From Citricoccus sp. WCRC_4 (GTDB lineage: Bacteria; Actinomycetota; Actinomycetes; Actinomycetales; Micrococcaceae), in NCBI GenBank assembly GCA_026645375.1, contig JAPFFX010000232.1, positions 1 through 22,326 on the forward strand: 22,326 nt of DNA, given 5' to 3'. The notes beneath the pieces are model-generated. The model saw only the letters and a list, made by a program, of their open reading frames with translations. It had not been told where the DNA came from and made no database searches. The first letter of the stretch is position 1; each line of letters starts with the position of its first letter. Positions 6,952 through 14,098 of the stretch are shown here, in pieces. The position numbers were made by a program, and so were the translations under genes.

Positions 6952-7049
6952 GACCCGTGACCCCCGGGGGACCACGGCGCCCGGCTCGAGGGCGGCTGCC
7001 GGGTGACGGACGTTCATCGATGAGCCCCCGGCGGCTGTCGGACTGCTGT

Positions 7050-7055
7050 CAGACT
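7050..7055 (+). promoter_or_regulatory. Weak leaderless-type -10 (CAGACT) for the DUF952-GuaD gene
   Basis: CAGACT lies exactly 6 nt before the ATG at 7062, the same spacing as other genes here, but the first base departs from TANNNT. No Shine-Dalgarno sequence is present. Confidence 0.35.
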
Positions 7056-7061
7056 GGGACC

Positions 7062-7928
7062 ATGGTCATCCAGCACATCGCGTTCGGACAGGACTGGCAC
7101 CATGCCCAGCGGACCGGAACCTATGACCGGTCCACCCGTGGTGCCTCGATCGAGGAGGTCGGGTTCCTGCATGCCAGCGACGGGCCGGAGCAGGTGAGCG
7201 CGGTGCTCGAGCGCTTCTACGCGGACGTGCGCGAACCGCTGGTGCTGCTGACCCTGGACGAGCCGGCCCTGGCCGCGGCGGGGTTGAGCGTGGTCAGGGA
7301 GCCCGGCGATCCGGCCGACCCGGACTCCGAACGCTTCCCCCACGTCTATGGCGGACCGCTGCCGGTGGCCGCGGTGTCCCGCGTGGAACCGGTCGTGCGG
7401 TCGGAGGGCGGCCTCGCCCCGGACGCCGTGGGCGGCTCCGACGACGCCGCCGTTGCCGCGGACGTCGATGCGCTCCACCTGTCCCGCGCGATCACCCTGG
7501 CCGGCGCGAACGCGGCCACGGACGGGGGGCCGTTCGGGGCGCTGGTGGTGACGGCCGACGGTCGCACCTTCGAGGGCGCCAACCGGGTCACTGCCACCAA
7601 TGACCCCACGGCCCACGCGGAGGTCACGGCGATCCGCGCGGCCTGCAGCGGGATGGACACCTTCGACCTGACGGGGGCGGTGATGTACGCCAGCTGCGAG
7701 CCGTGCCCGATGTGCCTGGGCGCGGCGCTCTGGGCCCGGGTGGACCGGGTGGTCTACGCCGCCGACCGTCGCGATGCCGCGGCGGCGGGCTTCGACGACG
7801 CGGCCTTCTACGACTACCTCGAGTCCCCGGACCGGGACGGGCTGATGCCGCTCGTGCACAGGGCCATCCCAGAGGCCTCCGCGCCGTTCGAGGCATGGCG
7901 CGCGAACGCCGACCGCACCGAGTACTGA
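7062..7928 (+). CDS. guaD: DUF952 domain fused to GuaD-type guanine deaminase
   Basis: The 288-residue product has two parts. Residues 1 to about 112 are a DUF952 domain (IQHIAFGQDWHHA, GFLHASDGPEQV, ERFPHVYGGPLPVAAV). After a Gly/Ala/Asp-rich linker, residues 137-288 form a cytidine-deaminase-fold enzyme that matches Bacillus GuaD closely, from memory: GGPFGALVV, NDPTAHAEVTAIRAAC, SCEPCPMCLGAALWARVDRVVYAADR and a terminal FEAWRANADRTEY. Zinc ligands are His185, Cys215 and Cys218; Glu187 is the proton shuttle. GuaD deaminates guanine to xanthine in purine salvage and catabolism. The frame is continuous, with no stop between domains. I set the start at 7062 because DUF952 begins there, although the frame opens at 6957. 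The DUF952 role is unknown. A tRNA-adenosine deaminase is less likely given the GuaD-like C-terminus. Confidence 0.9.
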   Translation: MVIQHIAFGQDWHHAQRTGTYDRSTRGASIEEVGFLHASDGPEQVSAVLERFYADVREPLVLLTLDEPALAAAGLSVVREPGDPADPDSERFPHVYGGPLPVAAVSRVEPVVRSEGGLAPDAVGGSDDAAVAADVDALHLSRAITLAGANAATDGGPFGALVVTADGRTFEGANRVTATNDPTAHAEVTAIRAACSGMDTFDLTGAVMYASCEPCPMCLGAALWARVDRVVYAADRRDAAAAGFDDAAFYDYLESPDRDGLMPLVHRAIPEASAPFEAWRANADRTEY

Positions 7929-7976
7929 GGCGCCCTCCGGGGAGGTACCCGCCGGGTCAGTGCGCCCCCAGGACGC

Positions 7977-8036
7977 ATCAGGTGCTGGATCCATCGCCCT
8001 CCACGCTCGGGGAGAGCGACGAATCCAGCACCTGAT
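7977..8036. terminator. Long structured hairpin between convergent guaD and purL
   Basis: ATCAGGTGCTGGAT (7977-7990) and ATCCAGCACCTGAT (8023-8036) are perfect 14-bp arms. Inside, after a symmetric 3/3 internal loop, 7994-8002 pairs with 8011-8019 (9 bp, one mismatch) around an 8-nt loop. Placement between two converging genes suggests a bidirectional terminator, although it is longer than most and has no T-tract. Confidence 0.6.
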
Positions 8037-8071
8037 CGTCACGGCGCGGGCCGGCCGCGCCCGCCGGGTGG

Positions 8072-10408
8072 TCAGCCGAAGTGCTGGGGCAGCGTGGCGG
8101 CCCAGCGCTCGCGCAGTTCCTCGATGGGCAGCACGAACTGGTCCTGCACCTCGAGTGCCCCGGAGGCGGCGTCCACCACGCCGATCCGCGCCACCGGGAA
8201 GCCGCGGGCCGTGGTCATGTCCTTGAACCGGACCTCCTCGGTCCGCGGCACGGCCACGATCGCGCGGGACTGCGACTCCGAGAACAGGGCGGTGAAGGCG
8301 TCCACGCCGTCGCGCTCCATGACCTCGTCCAGGGACACCCGGGCGCCGACGCCGAAGCGCAGCACCATCTCGGACAGCGCGGCGGCCAGTCCACCCTCGG
8401 AGAGGTCGTGGGCGGCGTCGATCATCCCGTCCCGGGAGGCGTTGATCAGCAGCTCGCCGAGTAGCTTCTCCGCGGCCAGGTCCACCTGCGGGGGCACGCC
8501 GCCGAGGTGGTCGCGCAACCTGGCGAACTCGGAGCCGTCCAGCTCGTCGCGCGTGACGCCCATCAGGTACACGGCCTGGCCGTCGGCATCGCGGTGGAAG
8601 CCGGACGGGGTGCGGCGCGAGACGTCATCGAACTGGCCCAGCGTGGCCACCACCGGGGTGGGGTGGATGGGCGTGGAACCGGTCTGGTTGTACAGGGAGA
8701 CGTTGCCGCCGGTGACGGGAACGCCCATCTGCTGGCAGGCGTCCGCGAGGCCGCGGATGGCCTCGGCGAACTGCCACATCACCTCGGGGTCCTCGGGGGA
8801 GCCGAAGTTGAGGCAGTCCGAGACGGCCTTGGGCACCGCGCCGGCCGTGGCCACGTTGCGGTAGGACTCCGCCAGGGCCAGCTGTGCACCGGCGTACGGG
8901 TCCAGGTAGGTGTACCGGGAGTTGCAGTCGGTCGAGACGGCCACGCCCATCCCGGTCTCCTCGTCCACCCGGACCACGCCGGCGTCGTCAGGGGCGGCCA
9001 TGGCGGTGTTGCCCTGCACGAAGTGGTCGTACTGCTTCGTCACCCACGAGACGTCGGCCAGGTTCGGCGAGGACATCAGCTCCAGCACCGCGGCGCGCAG
9101 CTCGTCACCGGTGCCCGGAAGCGCGGCCACGCGGCCGGCGTCGACGGCCGAGCGGAGGGTGTCCGCCACCAGCGCGTCCTGGTAGGACGGGCGGTGGTAG
9201 GGCCGGTCGTACACCGGGCCGTCGTGCGCCACGGTGCGGGGGTCGACGTCGACGATCACCTCGCCGTTCCAGGTGATGGTCAGTCGGTTGTCATCGGTGA
9301 CCTCGCCCAGCCACGAGTACTCCACGTCCCACTTGGCCATGACGGCCTCGAACGCCTCGACGTTCCCGGGCGTCACCACGGCCATCATCCGTTCCTGGGA
9401 CTCGGACATGAGGATCTCGCCCGGGGTCAGGGTGGGGTCGCGCAGCAGCACGGAGGTCAGCTCCACGTTCATGCCGCCCTCGCCGTTGGAGGCCAGCTCG
9501 GAGGTGGCGCAGGAGATGCCGGCGGCACCGAGGTCCTGGATGCCCTCCACGAGGGAGTCCTTGAACAGCTCGAGGCAGCACTCGATGAGCACCTTCTCCG
9601 CGAACGGGTCGCCCACCTGGACGGCAGGTCGCTTGGAGGGCTTGGCGTCGTCGAAGGACTCGGAGGCCAGCACGGAGGCGCCGCCGATGCCGTCGCCGCC
9701 GGTCCGGGCGCCGAACAGGACCACCTTGTTGCCCACGCCCGAGGCGTTCGCCAGCCGCAGGTCCTCGTGCCGCAGTACGCCCACGGCCAGCGCGTTGACC
9801 AGCGGGTTTCCCTGGTAGATCGGGTCGAACACCATCTCGCCGCCGATGTTCGGCAGGCCCAGGGAGTTTCCGTAGCTGCCGATCCCGGCCACGGCCCCGT
9901 GCATGACGCGAGCGGTGTCCGGGTGGTCGACCGCACCGAAGCGCAGCGGGTCCATCACCGCCACCGGGCGCGCGCCCATGGAGATGATGTCCCGCACGAT
10001 GCCGCCGATGCCGGTGGCGGCACCCTGGAAGGGCTCCACGTAGGAGGGGGAGTTGTGCGACTCGATCTTGAAGGTCACGGCCCAGCCGTCCCCGAGGTCG
10101 GTCACGCCGGCGTTCTCGCCGATCCCGACCATCAGGTCCTTCTTCATCTCCTCGGTGACCTTCTCGCCGAACTGGCGCAGGTGGACCTTGGAGGACTTGT
10201 AGGAGCAGTGCTCTGACCACATCACCGAGTACATGGCCAGCTCGGCCGCGGTGGGGCGGCGGCCGAGGATCTTCACGATCTCCTCGAACTCGTTCTGCTT
10301 CAGCCCCAGCTCGGCCCAGGGCAGCTCGGTGTCCGGGGTCTGGGCGGCGTGCTCGACGGTGTCGATGTTGAAGGTCGCGGTGGCCTGTCGGCTCGTCTGG
10401 TCAGTCAC
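8072..10408 (-). CDS. purL: Phosphoribosylformylglycinamidine synthase subunit PurL
   Basis: The 778-residue protein is the small-type PurL, the ATP-dependent synthetase subunit that converts FGAR and ammonia to FGAM in purine synthesis, working with PurQ and PurS. Landmarks are the catalytic-region SVMWSEHCSYKSSKVHLRQF (61-80, His67), IGENAGVTDLGDGWAVTFKIESHNSPS, the ATP/Mg region with GIGSYGNSLGLPNIGGE, SESQERMMAVV, and VTGGNVSLYNQTG. The length is normal for actinobacterial PurL. The start is a GTG whose GTGA overlaps the purQ stop (10405-10408), so it is translationally coupled. It is the last gene of purSQL and ends before the hairpin shared with guaD. Confidence 0.97.
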   Translation of the reverse strand: MTDQTSRQATATFNIDTVEHAAQTPDTELPWAELGLKQNEFEEIVKILGRRPTAAELAMYSVMWSEHCSYKSSKVHLRQFGEKVTEEMKKDLMVGIGENAGVTDLGDGWAVTFKIESHNSPSYVEPFQGAATGIGGIVRDIISMGARPVAVMDPLRFGAVDHPDTARVMHGAVAGIGSYGNSLGLPNIGGEMVFDPIYQGNPLVNALAVGVLRHEDLRLANASGVGNKVVLFGARTGGDGIGGASVLASESFDDAKPSKRPAVQVGDPFAEKVLIECCLELFKDSLVEGIQDLGAAGISCATSELASNGEGGMNVELTSVLLRDPTLTPGEILMSESQERMMAVVTPGNVEAFEAVMAKWDVEYSWLGEVTDDNRLTITWNGEVIVDVDPRTVAHDGPVYDRPYHRPSYQDALVADTLRSAVDAGRVAALPGTGDELRAAVLELMSSPNLADVSWVTKQYDHFVQGNTAMAAPDDAGVVRVDEETGMGVAVSTDCNSRYTYLDPYAGAQLALAESYRNVATAGAVPKAVSDCLNFGSPEDPEVMWQFAEAIRGLADACQQMGVPVTGGNVSLYNQTGSTPIHPTPVVATLGQFDDVSRRTPSGFHRDADGQAVYLMGVTRDELDGSEFARLRDHLGGVPPQVDLAAEKLLGELLINASRDGMIDAAHDLSEGGLAAALSEMVLRFGVGARVSLDEVMERDGVDAFTALFSESQSRAIVAVPRTEEVRFKDMTTARGFPVARIGVVDAASGALEVQDQFVLPIEELRERWAATLPQHFG

Positions 10409-11196
10409 TTCGTCTCTCCTGCGATCGAGGCCAGCACCGAGGTGAAGATCCCCAGCCCGTCCGTGCCCATGCGCATGCCGTGTCCCGAGTCGGGGCCGAA
10501 CCCGGCCTCCACCGCGTGCTCGGGGTGCGGCATGAGACCCACCACGTTGCCGGCGGCGTTGGAGATGCCGGCGATGTCCCGGCGCGAGCCGTTCGGGTTC
10601 CAGCCGACGTAGCGGAACACCACTCGACCCTCGCCCTCGAGCTCGTCGAGGGTGCGCTCGTCGGCCACGTACTGGCCGTCCTGGTTCTTCAGCGGCACGG
10701 TGATCTCCTCGCCGACGCTGAAGTCCCGGGTCCAGGCCGTGGCGTTGTTCTCCACGCGCAGCGCCTGGTCGCGGCAGATGAACTTCAGGTGGTCGTTCTT
10801 GATCATCGACCCGGGCAGCAGGTGCGCCTCCGTGAGGATCTGGAAGCCGTTGCAGATGCCCAGCACGGGCAGTCCGCTCCCGGACCCGTCCCGGCCGCCC
10901 GCGGCGGAGATGATCGCGTCCATCAGCGGGGCGAAGCGGGAGATCGCCCCGGCCCGCAGGTAGTCACCGTACGAGAAGCCGCCGGGGATGATGACCGCAT
11001 CGAGCGAGGACAGGGCCGCGCCGCCGTCGGTCTCGGCGTGCCACAGGGCGACCGGCTCGCCGCCGGCCAGGCGCACCGCGCGGGCCGCGTCCCGGTCGTC
11101 GAGCGTCCCGGGGAAGGTCACGACGCCGACGCGCGCCCCGGTGAGGACGGGTCCGGCCGTGGAGAAGTCTCCGATGAGGGGCAGGTCCGTGCTCAT
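10405..11196 (-). CDS. purQ: Phosphoribosylformylglycinamidine synthase subunit PurQ
   Basis: The 263-residue protein is the class I glutamine amidotransferase subunit that supplies ammonia to PurL. The nucleophile elbow GLPVLGICNGFQIL contains Cys115, and MPHPEH gives His224 and Glu226, completing the triad. The core begins at RVGVVTFPGTLDDRDAARAVRLAGGEPVALWH, so there is an N-terminal extension of about 20 residues over minimal PurQ proteins. That longer start is kept because its ATG overlaps the purS stop by one base (TGATG at 11194-11198). It overlaps purL by 4 bp at the other end, so the three subunits are coupled and probably made in balance. Confidence 0.96.
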   Translation of the reverse strand: MSTDLPLIGDFSTAGPVLTGARVGVVTFPGTLDDRDAARAVRLAGGEPVALWHAETDGGAALSSLDAVIIPGGFSYGDYLRAGAISRFAPLMDAIISAAGGRDGSGSGLPVLGICNGFQILTEAHLLPGSMIKNDHLKFICRDQALRVENNATAWTRDFSVGEEITVPLKNQDGQYVADERTLDELEGEGRVVFRYVGWNPNGSRRDIAGISNAAGNVVGLMPHPEHAVEAGFGPDSGHGMRMGTDGLGIFTSVLASIAGETK

Positions 11197-11480
11197 CAGG
11201 CCGTCGGCCCCTCGGCCGGGTGGCCCGCGGCGTCGGGCAGGACCTCGACGTTCACGACGTCCTCGATCACCGGGTTGGACAGCAACTGCTCGGCGGCCTC
11301 GCGGGCGTGGGCCAGGACCTCGTCGGTGACCTCGCCGTCCACGGTGAGTTCGAAGCGCTTGCCCTGGCGGACCGCGGCGAAGCCGGTGAATCCCAGTCGG
11401 GGGAGGGCGCCTGCGATGGCCTTGCCCTGCGGGTCAAGGATCTCGGGCTTGGGCATGACGTCGACGACGATCGTGGGCAT
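11196..11480 (-). CDS. purS: Phosphoribosylformylglycinamidine synthase subunit PurS
   Basis: The 94-residue protein shows the small PurS fold: TIVVDVMPKPEILDPQGKAI at the N-terminus, LPRLGFTGFAAVRQGKRFEL, and AEQLLSNPVIEDVVNVEV near the C-terminus. PurS bridges PurQ and PurL so that ammonia can pass between them. The frame extends back to a TTG at 11495, but the ATG at 11480 fits the family start and has GGAG about 9 nt upstream. It is the first gene of purSQL, preceded by a good -10 box (TAGAAT) 40 nt upstream. Confidence 0.95.
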   Translation of the reverse strand: MPTIVVDVMPKPEILDPQGKAIAGALPRLGFTGFAAVRQGKRFELTVDGEVTDEVLAHAREAAEQLLSNPVIEDVVNVEVLPDAAGHPAEGPTA

Positions 11481-11519
11481 GGGGGAGTTCTCCAAGGGTT
11501 CAGCGTGAGGGCTTGCCCC

Positions 11520-11525
11520 ATTCTA
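11520..11525 (-). promoter_or_regulatory. Candidate -10 box (TAGAAT) of the purSQL operon
   Basis: The minus strand reads TAGAAT, one mismatch from TATAAT, about 40 nt upstream of purS. No TTGACA-like hexamer is seen upstream; a GC inverted repeat GGCCCG-CCG-CGGGCC (11530-11544) occupies the -20 to -30 area. No purine riboswitch is evident in the short leader. Confidence 0.5.
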
Positions 11526-11636
11526 GTCCGGCCCGCCGCGGGCCGCCCCCGCGGGAACGATGGGTGACGTGACCCGGTCGCGCCGCCGCCGTCCCCCGTC
11601 GGGGTCCCGCTGTTCCGGCCGGCCGGGGCCCCGGCC

Positions 11637-11642
11637 TACGCT
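11637..11642 (+). promoter_or_regulatory. Leaderless-type -10 box (TACGCT) for the small membrane protein gene
   Basis: TACGCT is followed by 6 nt and the ATG at 11649. Confidence 0.5.
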
Positions 11643-11648
11643 GGGTCC

Positions 11649-11933
11649 ATGGGGCAGAGCAGAGCCCGCGGGCGAGACCGCGGAGATGCACGGATGACCG
11701 GGGCCGACGGGGTGTCGGTGCTGCCGGCCGCCATGGTGGCAGCGCTGGTGGCCGCGGGGGTCGCGATCACCTGGTCAGTGCGCCAGTCACGGGCGACGGT
11801 GCGGCGGCTGGCGACGAAGGCCGCGGAGCATCCGGAACCGGCGGGCACGGGGCGCCGGGCCGCCGGTTCCGGCACCACCGTCGCCTCGGGGCAGGCGGCG
11901 GTCAGGGCCACCGTGGATGACGATGGCCGCTGA
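11649..11933 (+). CDS. Small single-TM protein of unknown function
   Basis: The frame encodes 94 residues. A basic N-terminus is followed by one hydrophobic helix, SVLPAAMVAALVAAGVAITW (about 23-42), then a basic, Ala/Gly-rich hydrophilic tail. I do not recognise a family. Support for it being real comes from a leaderless-type -10 box (TACGCT) exactly 6 nt before the ATG and from its 17-bp overlap with the start of the YchJ gene, which suggests coupled translation. An N-in, single-pass inner-membrane protein is the simplest reading. It may instead be a mis-called leader region for ychJ, since composition alone is weak evidence in such GC-rich DNA. Confidence 0.5.
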   Translation: MGQSRARGRDRGDARMTGADGVSVLPAAMVAALVAAGVAITWSVRQSRATVRRLATKAAEHPEPAGTGRRAAGSGTTVASGQAAVRATVDDDGR

Positions 11934-12384
11934 CACCCGGGAGCTGGCAGCGCGCCGCTGCCCCTGCGGCACCGGTGAGGTCTACGGGTCCTGCTGCGGC
12001 CGCTTCCACGCCCGGTTCGCCGCCCACGGCGTCCTGTCGGCGCCCACGGCGGAGGCCCTGATGCGCTCGCGTTACTCGGCGTTCGCTCTGGCCTCCGAGG
12101 GCGAGTTCGCCGAGGCCGAGCGGTACCTGCTGGCGAGCTGGGCACCGGAGACCCGGCCGGCGTCGCTGGCACTCGACGCTCCCGGGGCGGGACCGGACGA
12201 GGACCTGGACTGGCTTCGCCTCGACGTCGAGGAGACCTCCGGCGGCGGGCCGTTCGACCATACGGGCACGGTGCGTTTCACGGCGCACTTCCGGACCCCC
12301 GCGGGCCGGCGGACCCAGCAGGAGACCTCGCGGTTCGTGCGCCGCGAGGGCACCTGGTTCTACTACGACGGCGACGTCAGCTGA
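11917..12384 (+). CDS. ychJ: YchJ-family SEC-C motif protein
   Basis: The 155-residue product is the length of E. coli YchJ (about 152). The N-terminal zinc-binding motif RRCPCGTGEVYGSCCGRFH holds the Cys-x-Cys...Cys-Cys set, and ALMRSRYSAFALA is the YchJ helix signature. The rest (TGTVRFTAHFRTP, RFVRREGTWFYYDGD) is the NTF2-like/UPF0225 beta sheet, ending in the typical W-x-Y-Y-D-G. A C-terminal SEC-C motif present in some relatives is absent. The cellular role of the family is unknown. The start could be the ATG at 11917 or 11923; both lie inside the upstream small gene. A strong hairpin begins at the stop codon. Confidence 0.9.
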   Translation: MTMAADTRELAARRCPCGTGEVYGSCCGRFHARFAAHGVLSAPTAEALMRSRYSAFALASEGEFAEAERYLLASWAPETRPASLALDAPGAGPDEDLDWLRLDVEETSGGGPFDHTGTVRFTAHFRTPAGRRTQQETSRFVRREGTWFYYDGDVS

Positions 12385-12418
12385 CCCTCCCGGCCCCCGG
12401 CACGGTGGCCGGGAGGGT
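12384..12418. terminator. Bidirectional hairpin terminator between ychJ and the citrate transporter
   Basis: ACCCTCCCGGCC (12384-12395) and GGCCGGGAGGGT (12407-12418) are perfect 12-bp arms with an 11-nt loop. It overlaps the last base of the ychJ stop codon and ends 5 nt before the stop of the convergent transporter gene. Confidence 0.78.
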
Positions 12419-12423
12419 GTCGC

Positions 12424-13866
12424 TCAGCCGTGGATGCCGATGACGCCGAAGACCACGCCCGAGGCCAGCATGGCCAGCGAGACGATGCAGGCCCGCCAGA
12501 GGACCTTCTTGTGGTGGTCGCCCAGGTCCACCTTGGCCATGGAGACCAGCAGCAGGATCGCGGGGACCAGGGGGGACTGCATGTGCACGGGCTGCCCGGT
12601 GACGGAGGCCCGGGCCATGTCCACGGCGGGGATCCCGTAGTGCGCACCGGTCTCGGCCAGTACCGGCAGGATGCCGAAGTAGAAGGCGTCATTGCTCATG
12701 AAGAACGTGGCCGGGATGGAGATCAGCCCGGTGAGCACCGCGAGGATCGGTCCCATCGAGTCCGGGATGACGTCCACGAGCCACTGGGACATGGCCTCGA
12801 CCATGCCGGTGCCGGAGAGCACGCCGGTCAGCACGGCGGCGGCGAACACCATGGACACCACGGCCACGATCGAGGAGGAGTGGTTGCCCAGCGCCTCGGC
12901 CTGCGTCCTGACGTTCGGGAAGTTCACCAGCAGGGCGACCGCGGTGCCGATCATGAACAGGTAGGCCAGGGGCACGATGTCCGCCACCAGCAGCACCATG
13001 ATGGCCAGGGTCAGCACGAGGTTGAACACGAACAGCCGCGGCCGCAGGGTCTCCCGCTCCGGGTCCAGCGCGGTGCCGGACATGTCCGGGCCGGTCTCGG
13101 TGACGGTGCGTTCCAGCAGCCCGACGCCGGACGGTGCGAGGGAGGTGCCCGGTGCCGCGGTGGGTGCCCCCGCGGGGACGAGGCGGCCGCCGGGCCCGCC
13201 GCTCGGGGTCCCGGCGGAGGCACCGGGGCCGGACCAGCGCTCGGGGTCGTCACGACGCAGGCGGCGCCGCTCGGACAGGCCCAGCAACCAGGAGAAGGCG
13301 AAGACCACGGCCAGGCCCACCAGCAGCGAGGGGATCATGGGGACGAAGATCTCGGCTGCGTCCACGTTCAGGGCCGCCGCCGCGCGCACGGTGGGGCCGC
13401 CCCAGGGCACGATGTTCAGGGTGCCGTTGGTCAGGCCGGCCACGCAGGTCAGCACCACGGGGCTCAGGCCCAGCCGATGGTAGACGGGCAGCAGTGCGGC
13501 GGTGACGACGATGAACGTGGTGGAGCCGTCCCCGTCCAGGGAGATGACGGCCGTCAGCAGGGCGGTGCCCATGACCACCTTGGCGGGGTCATGGCCCACG
13601 ACGCGCACGATCCAGTTCACCAGCCGGTCGAACAGGCCGACGTCGATCATGATGCCGAAGTAGGCGATGGCGAACATCAGCAGGGCGGCCGTGGGAGCCA
13701 TCTGGCCGATGGCCTCAAGGATCATGTCCCCCAGCCCGAGGCCGGCACCGGTGAAGAGGCCGAAGATGGTGGGGACGAGGATCAGCGCCAGCAGGGGCGT
13801 CATCCGCTTCGTCATGATGAGGACCATGAACGTGGCCACCATCGCGAAGCCCAGTAGGACGAGCAT
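12424..13866 (-). CDS. citM: CitMHS-family citrate:metal/proton symporter
   Basis: The 480-residue inner-membrane protein has about 11-12 hydrophobic helices and the CitMHS motifs SLDGDGSTTFIVV (109-121) and NGTLNIVPWGGPTVRAA (147-163), plus IPATFFMSNDAFYFGILPVLAE and GQPVHMQSPLVPA in the second half. Known members import citrate complexed with Mg2+ or Ca2+ together with protons. Residues about 199-276 form an unusually long Pro/Gly/Ala-rich cytoplasmic loop between the halves. AGGAG lies 5 nt before the ATG. The gene is divergent from a CitA/DcuS-type sensor and CitB-type regulator, the usual controllers of such transporters, so induction by external citrate is likely. The metal preference cannot be read from sequence. 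Confidence 0.92.
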   Translation of the reverse strand: MLVLLGFAMVATFMVLIMTKRMTPLLALILVPTIFGLFTGAGLGLGDMILEAIGQMAPTAALLMFAIAYFGIMIDVGLFDRLVNWIVRVVGHDPAKVVMGTALLTAVISLDGDGSTTFIVVTAALLPVYHRLGLSPVVLTCVAGLTNGTLNIVPWGGPTVRAAAALNVDAAEIFVPMIPSLLVGLAVVFAFSWLLGLSERRRLRRDDPERWSGPGASAGTPSGGPGGRLVPAGAPTAAPGTSLAPSGVGLLERTVTETGPDMSGTALDPERETLRPRLFVFNLVLTLAIMVLLVADIVPLAYLFMIGTAVALLVNFPNVRTQAEALGNHSSSIVAVVSMVFAAAVLTGVLSGTGMVEAMSQWLVDVIPDSMGPILAVLTGLISIPATFFMSNDAFYFGILPVLAETGAHYGIPAVDMARASVTGQPVHMQSPLVPAILLLVSMAKVDLGDHHKKVLWRACIVSLAMLASGVVFGVIGIHG

Positions 13867-13937
13867 GGAAACTCCTGGTTCGGGGAGGGCCGGCGGAGAC
13901 CGGCGGTGTGACAGGCGACACGGGGCCGCGATTCGCA

Positions 13938-13953
13938 GTCACCCTACGGTGAC
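13938..13953. promoter_or_regulatory. Inverted repeat in the citM/sensor-kinase divergent region
   Basis: GTCACC-CTAC-GGTGAC is a perfect 6-bp inverted repeat about 75-85 nt upstream of citM. It also contains TAGGGT on the minus strand (13941-13946), a possible citM -10, so a bound regulator would cover it. Confidence 0.4.
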
Positions 13954-13997
13954 GCAGGCCACGGAACGCCCTTCTGCTCGCTAAGGGGGAATCAACC

Positions 13998-14019
13998 CAT
14001 TCCACGCATTGCGCTCATT
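13998..14019. promoter_or_regulatory. Three CATT repeats at 9-bp spacing, candidate response-regulator site
   Basis: CATT occurs at 13998, 14007 and 14016, exactly 9 bp apart, in the most AT-rich part of the 232-nt divergent region. CitB/DcuR-type regulators are known to bind direct repeats upstream of transporter genes. Assignment is inference. Confidence 0.35.
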
Positions 14020-14086
14020 GTGTTCACGCAAGGGCGGGGCCGCAGGGAGGTGGGCAGGGACCGGGCCCGGCGCTGCCGCCGGGTCC

Positions 14087-14092
14087 TACAGT
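14087..14092 (+). promoter_or_regulatory. Leaderless-type -10 box (TACAGT) for the sensor kinase gene
   Basis: TACAGT is followed by 6 nt and a GTG at 14099, which selects this start over the open frame beginning at 14009. Confidence 0.55.
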
Positions 14093-14098
14093 GGGGGC

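Noticed and set aside
8507..10216. 569-residue open frame on the plus strand opposite purL, and similar long frames at 8-1363, 3543-5291, 12430-13857 (+), 14024-15688 and 17810-19411 (-)
   Set aside because: They mirror well-supported genes, are rich in Arg/Gly/His/Pro/Val as expected for antisense frames in GC-rich DNA, and contain no recognisable domains.
11196..11508. purS starting upstream of 11480 (TTG at 11495)
   Set aside because: The extra residues MENSP lie across the GGAG that serves as the ribosome site for the ATG at 11480, where the family homology begins.
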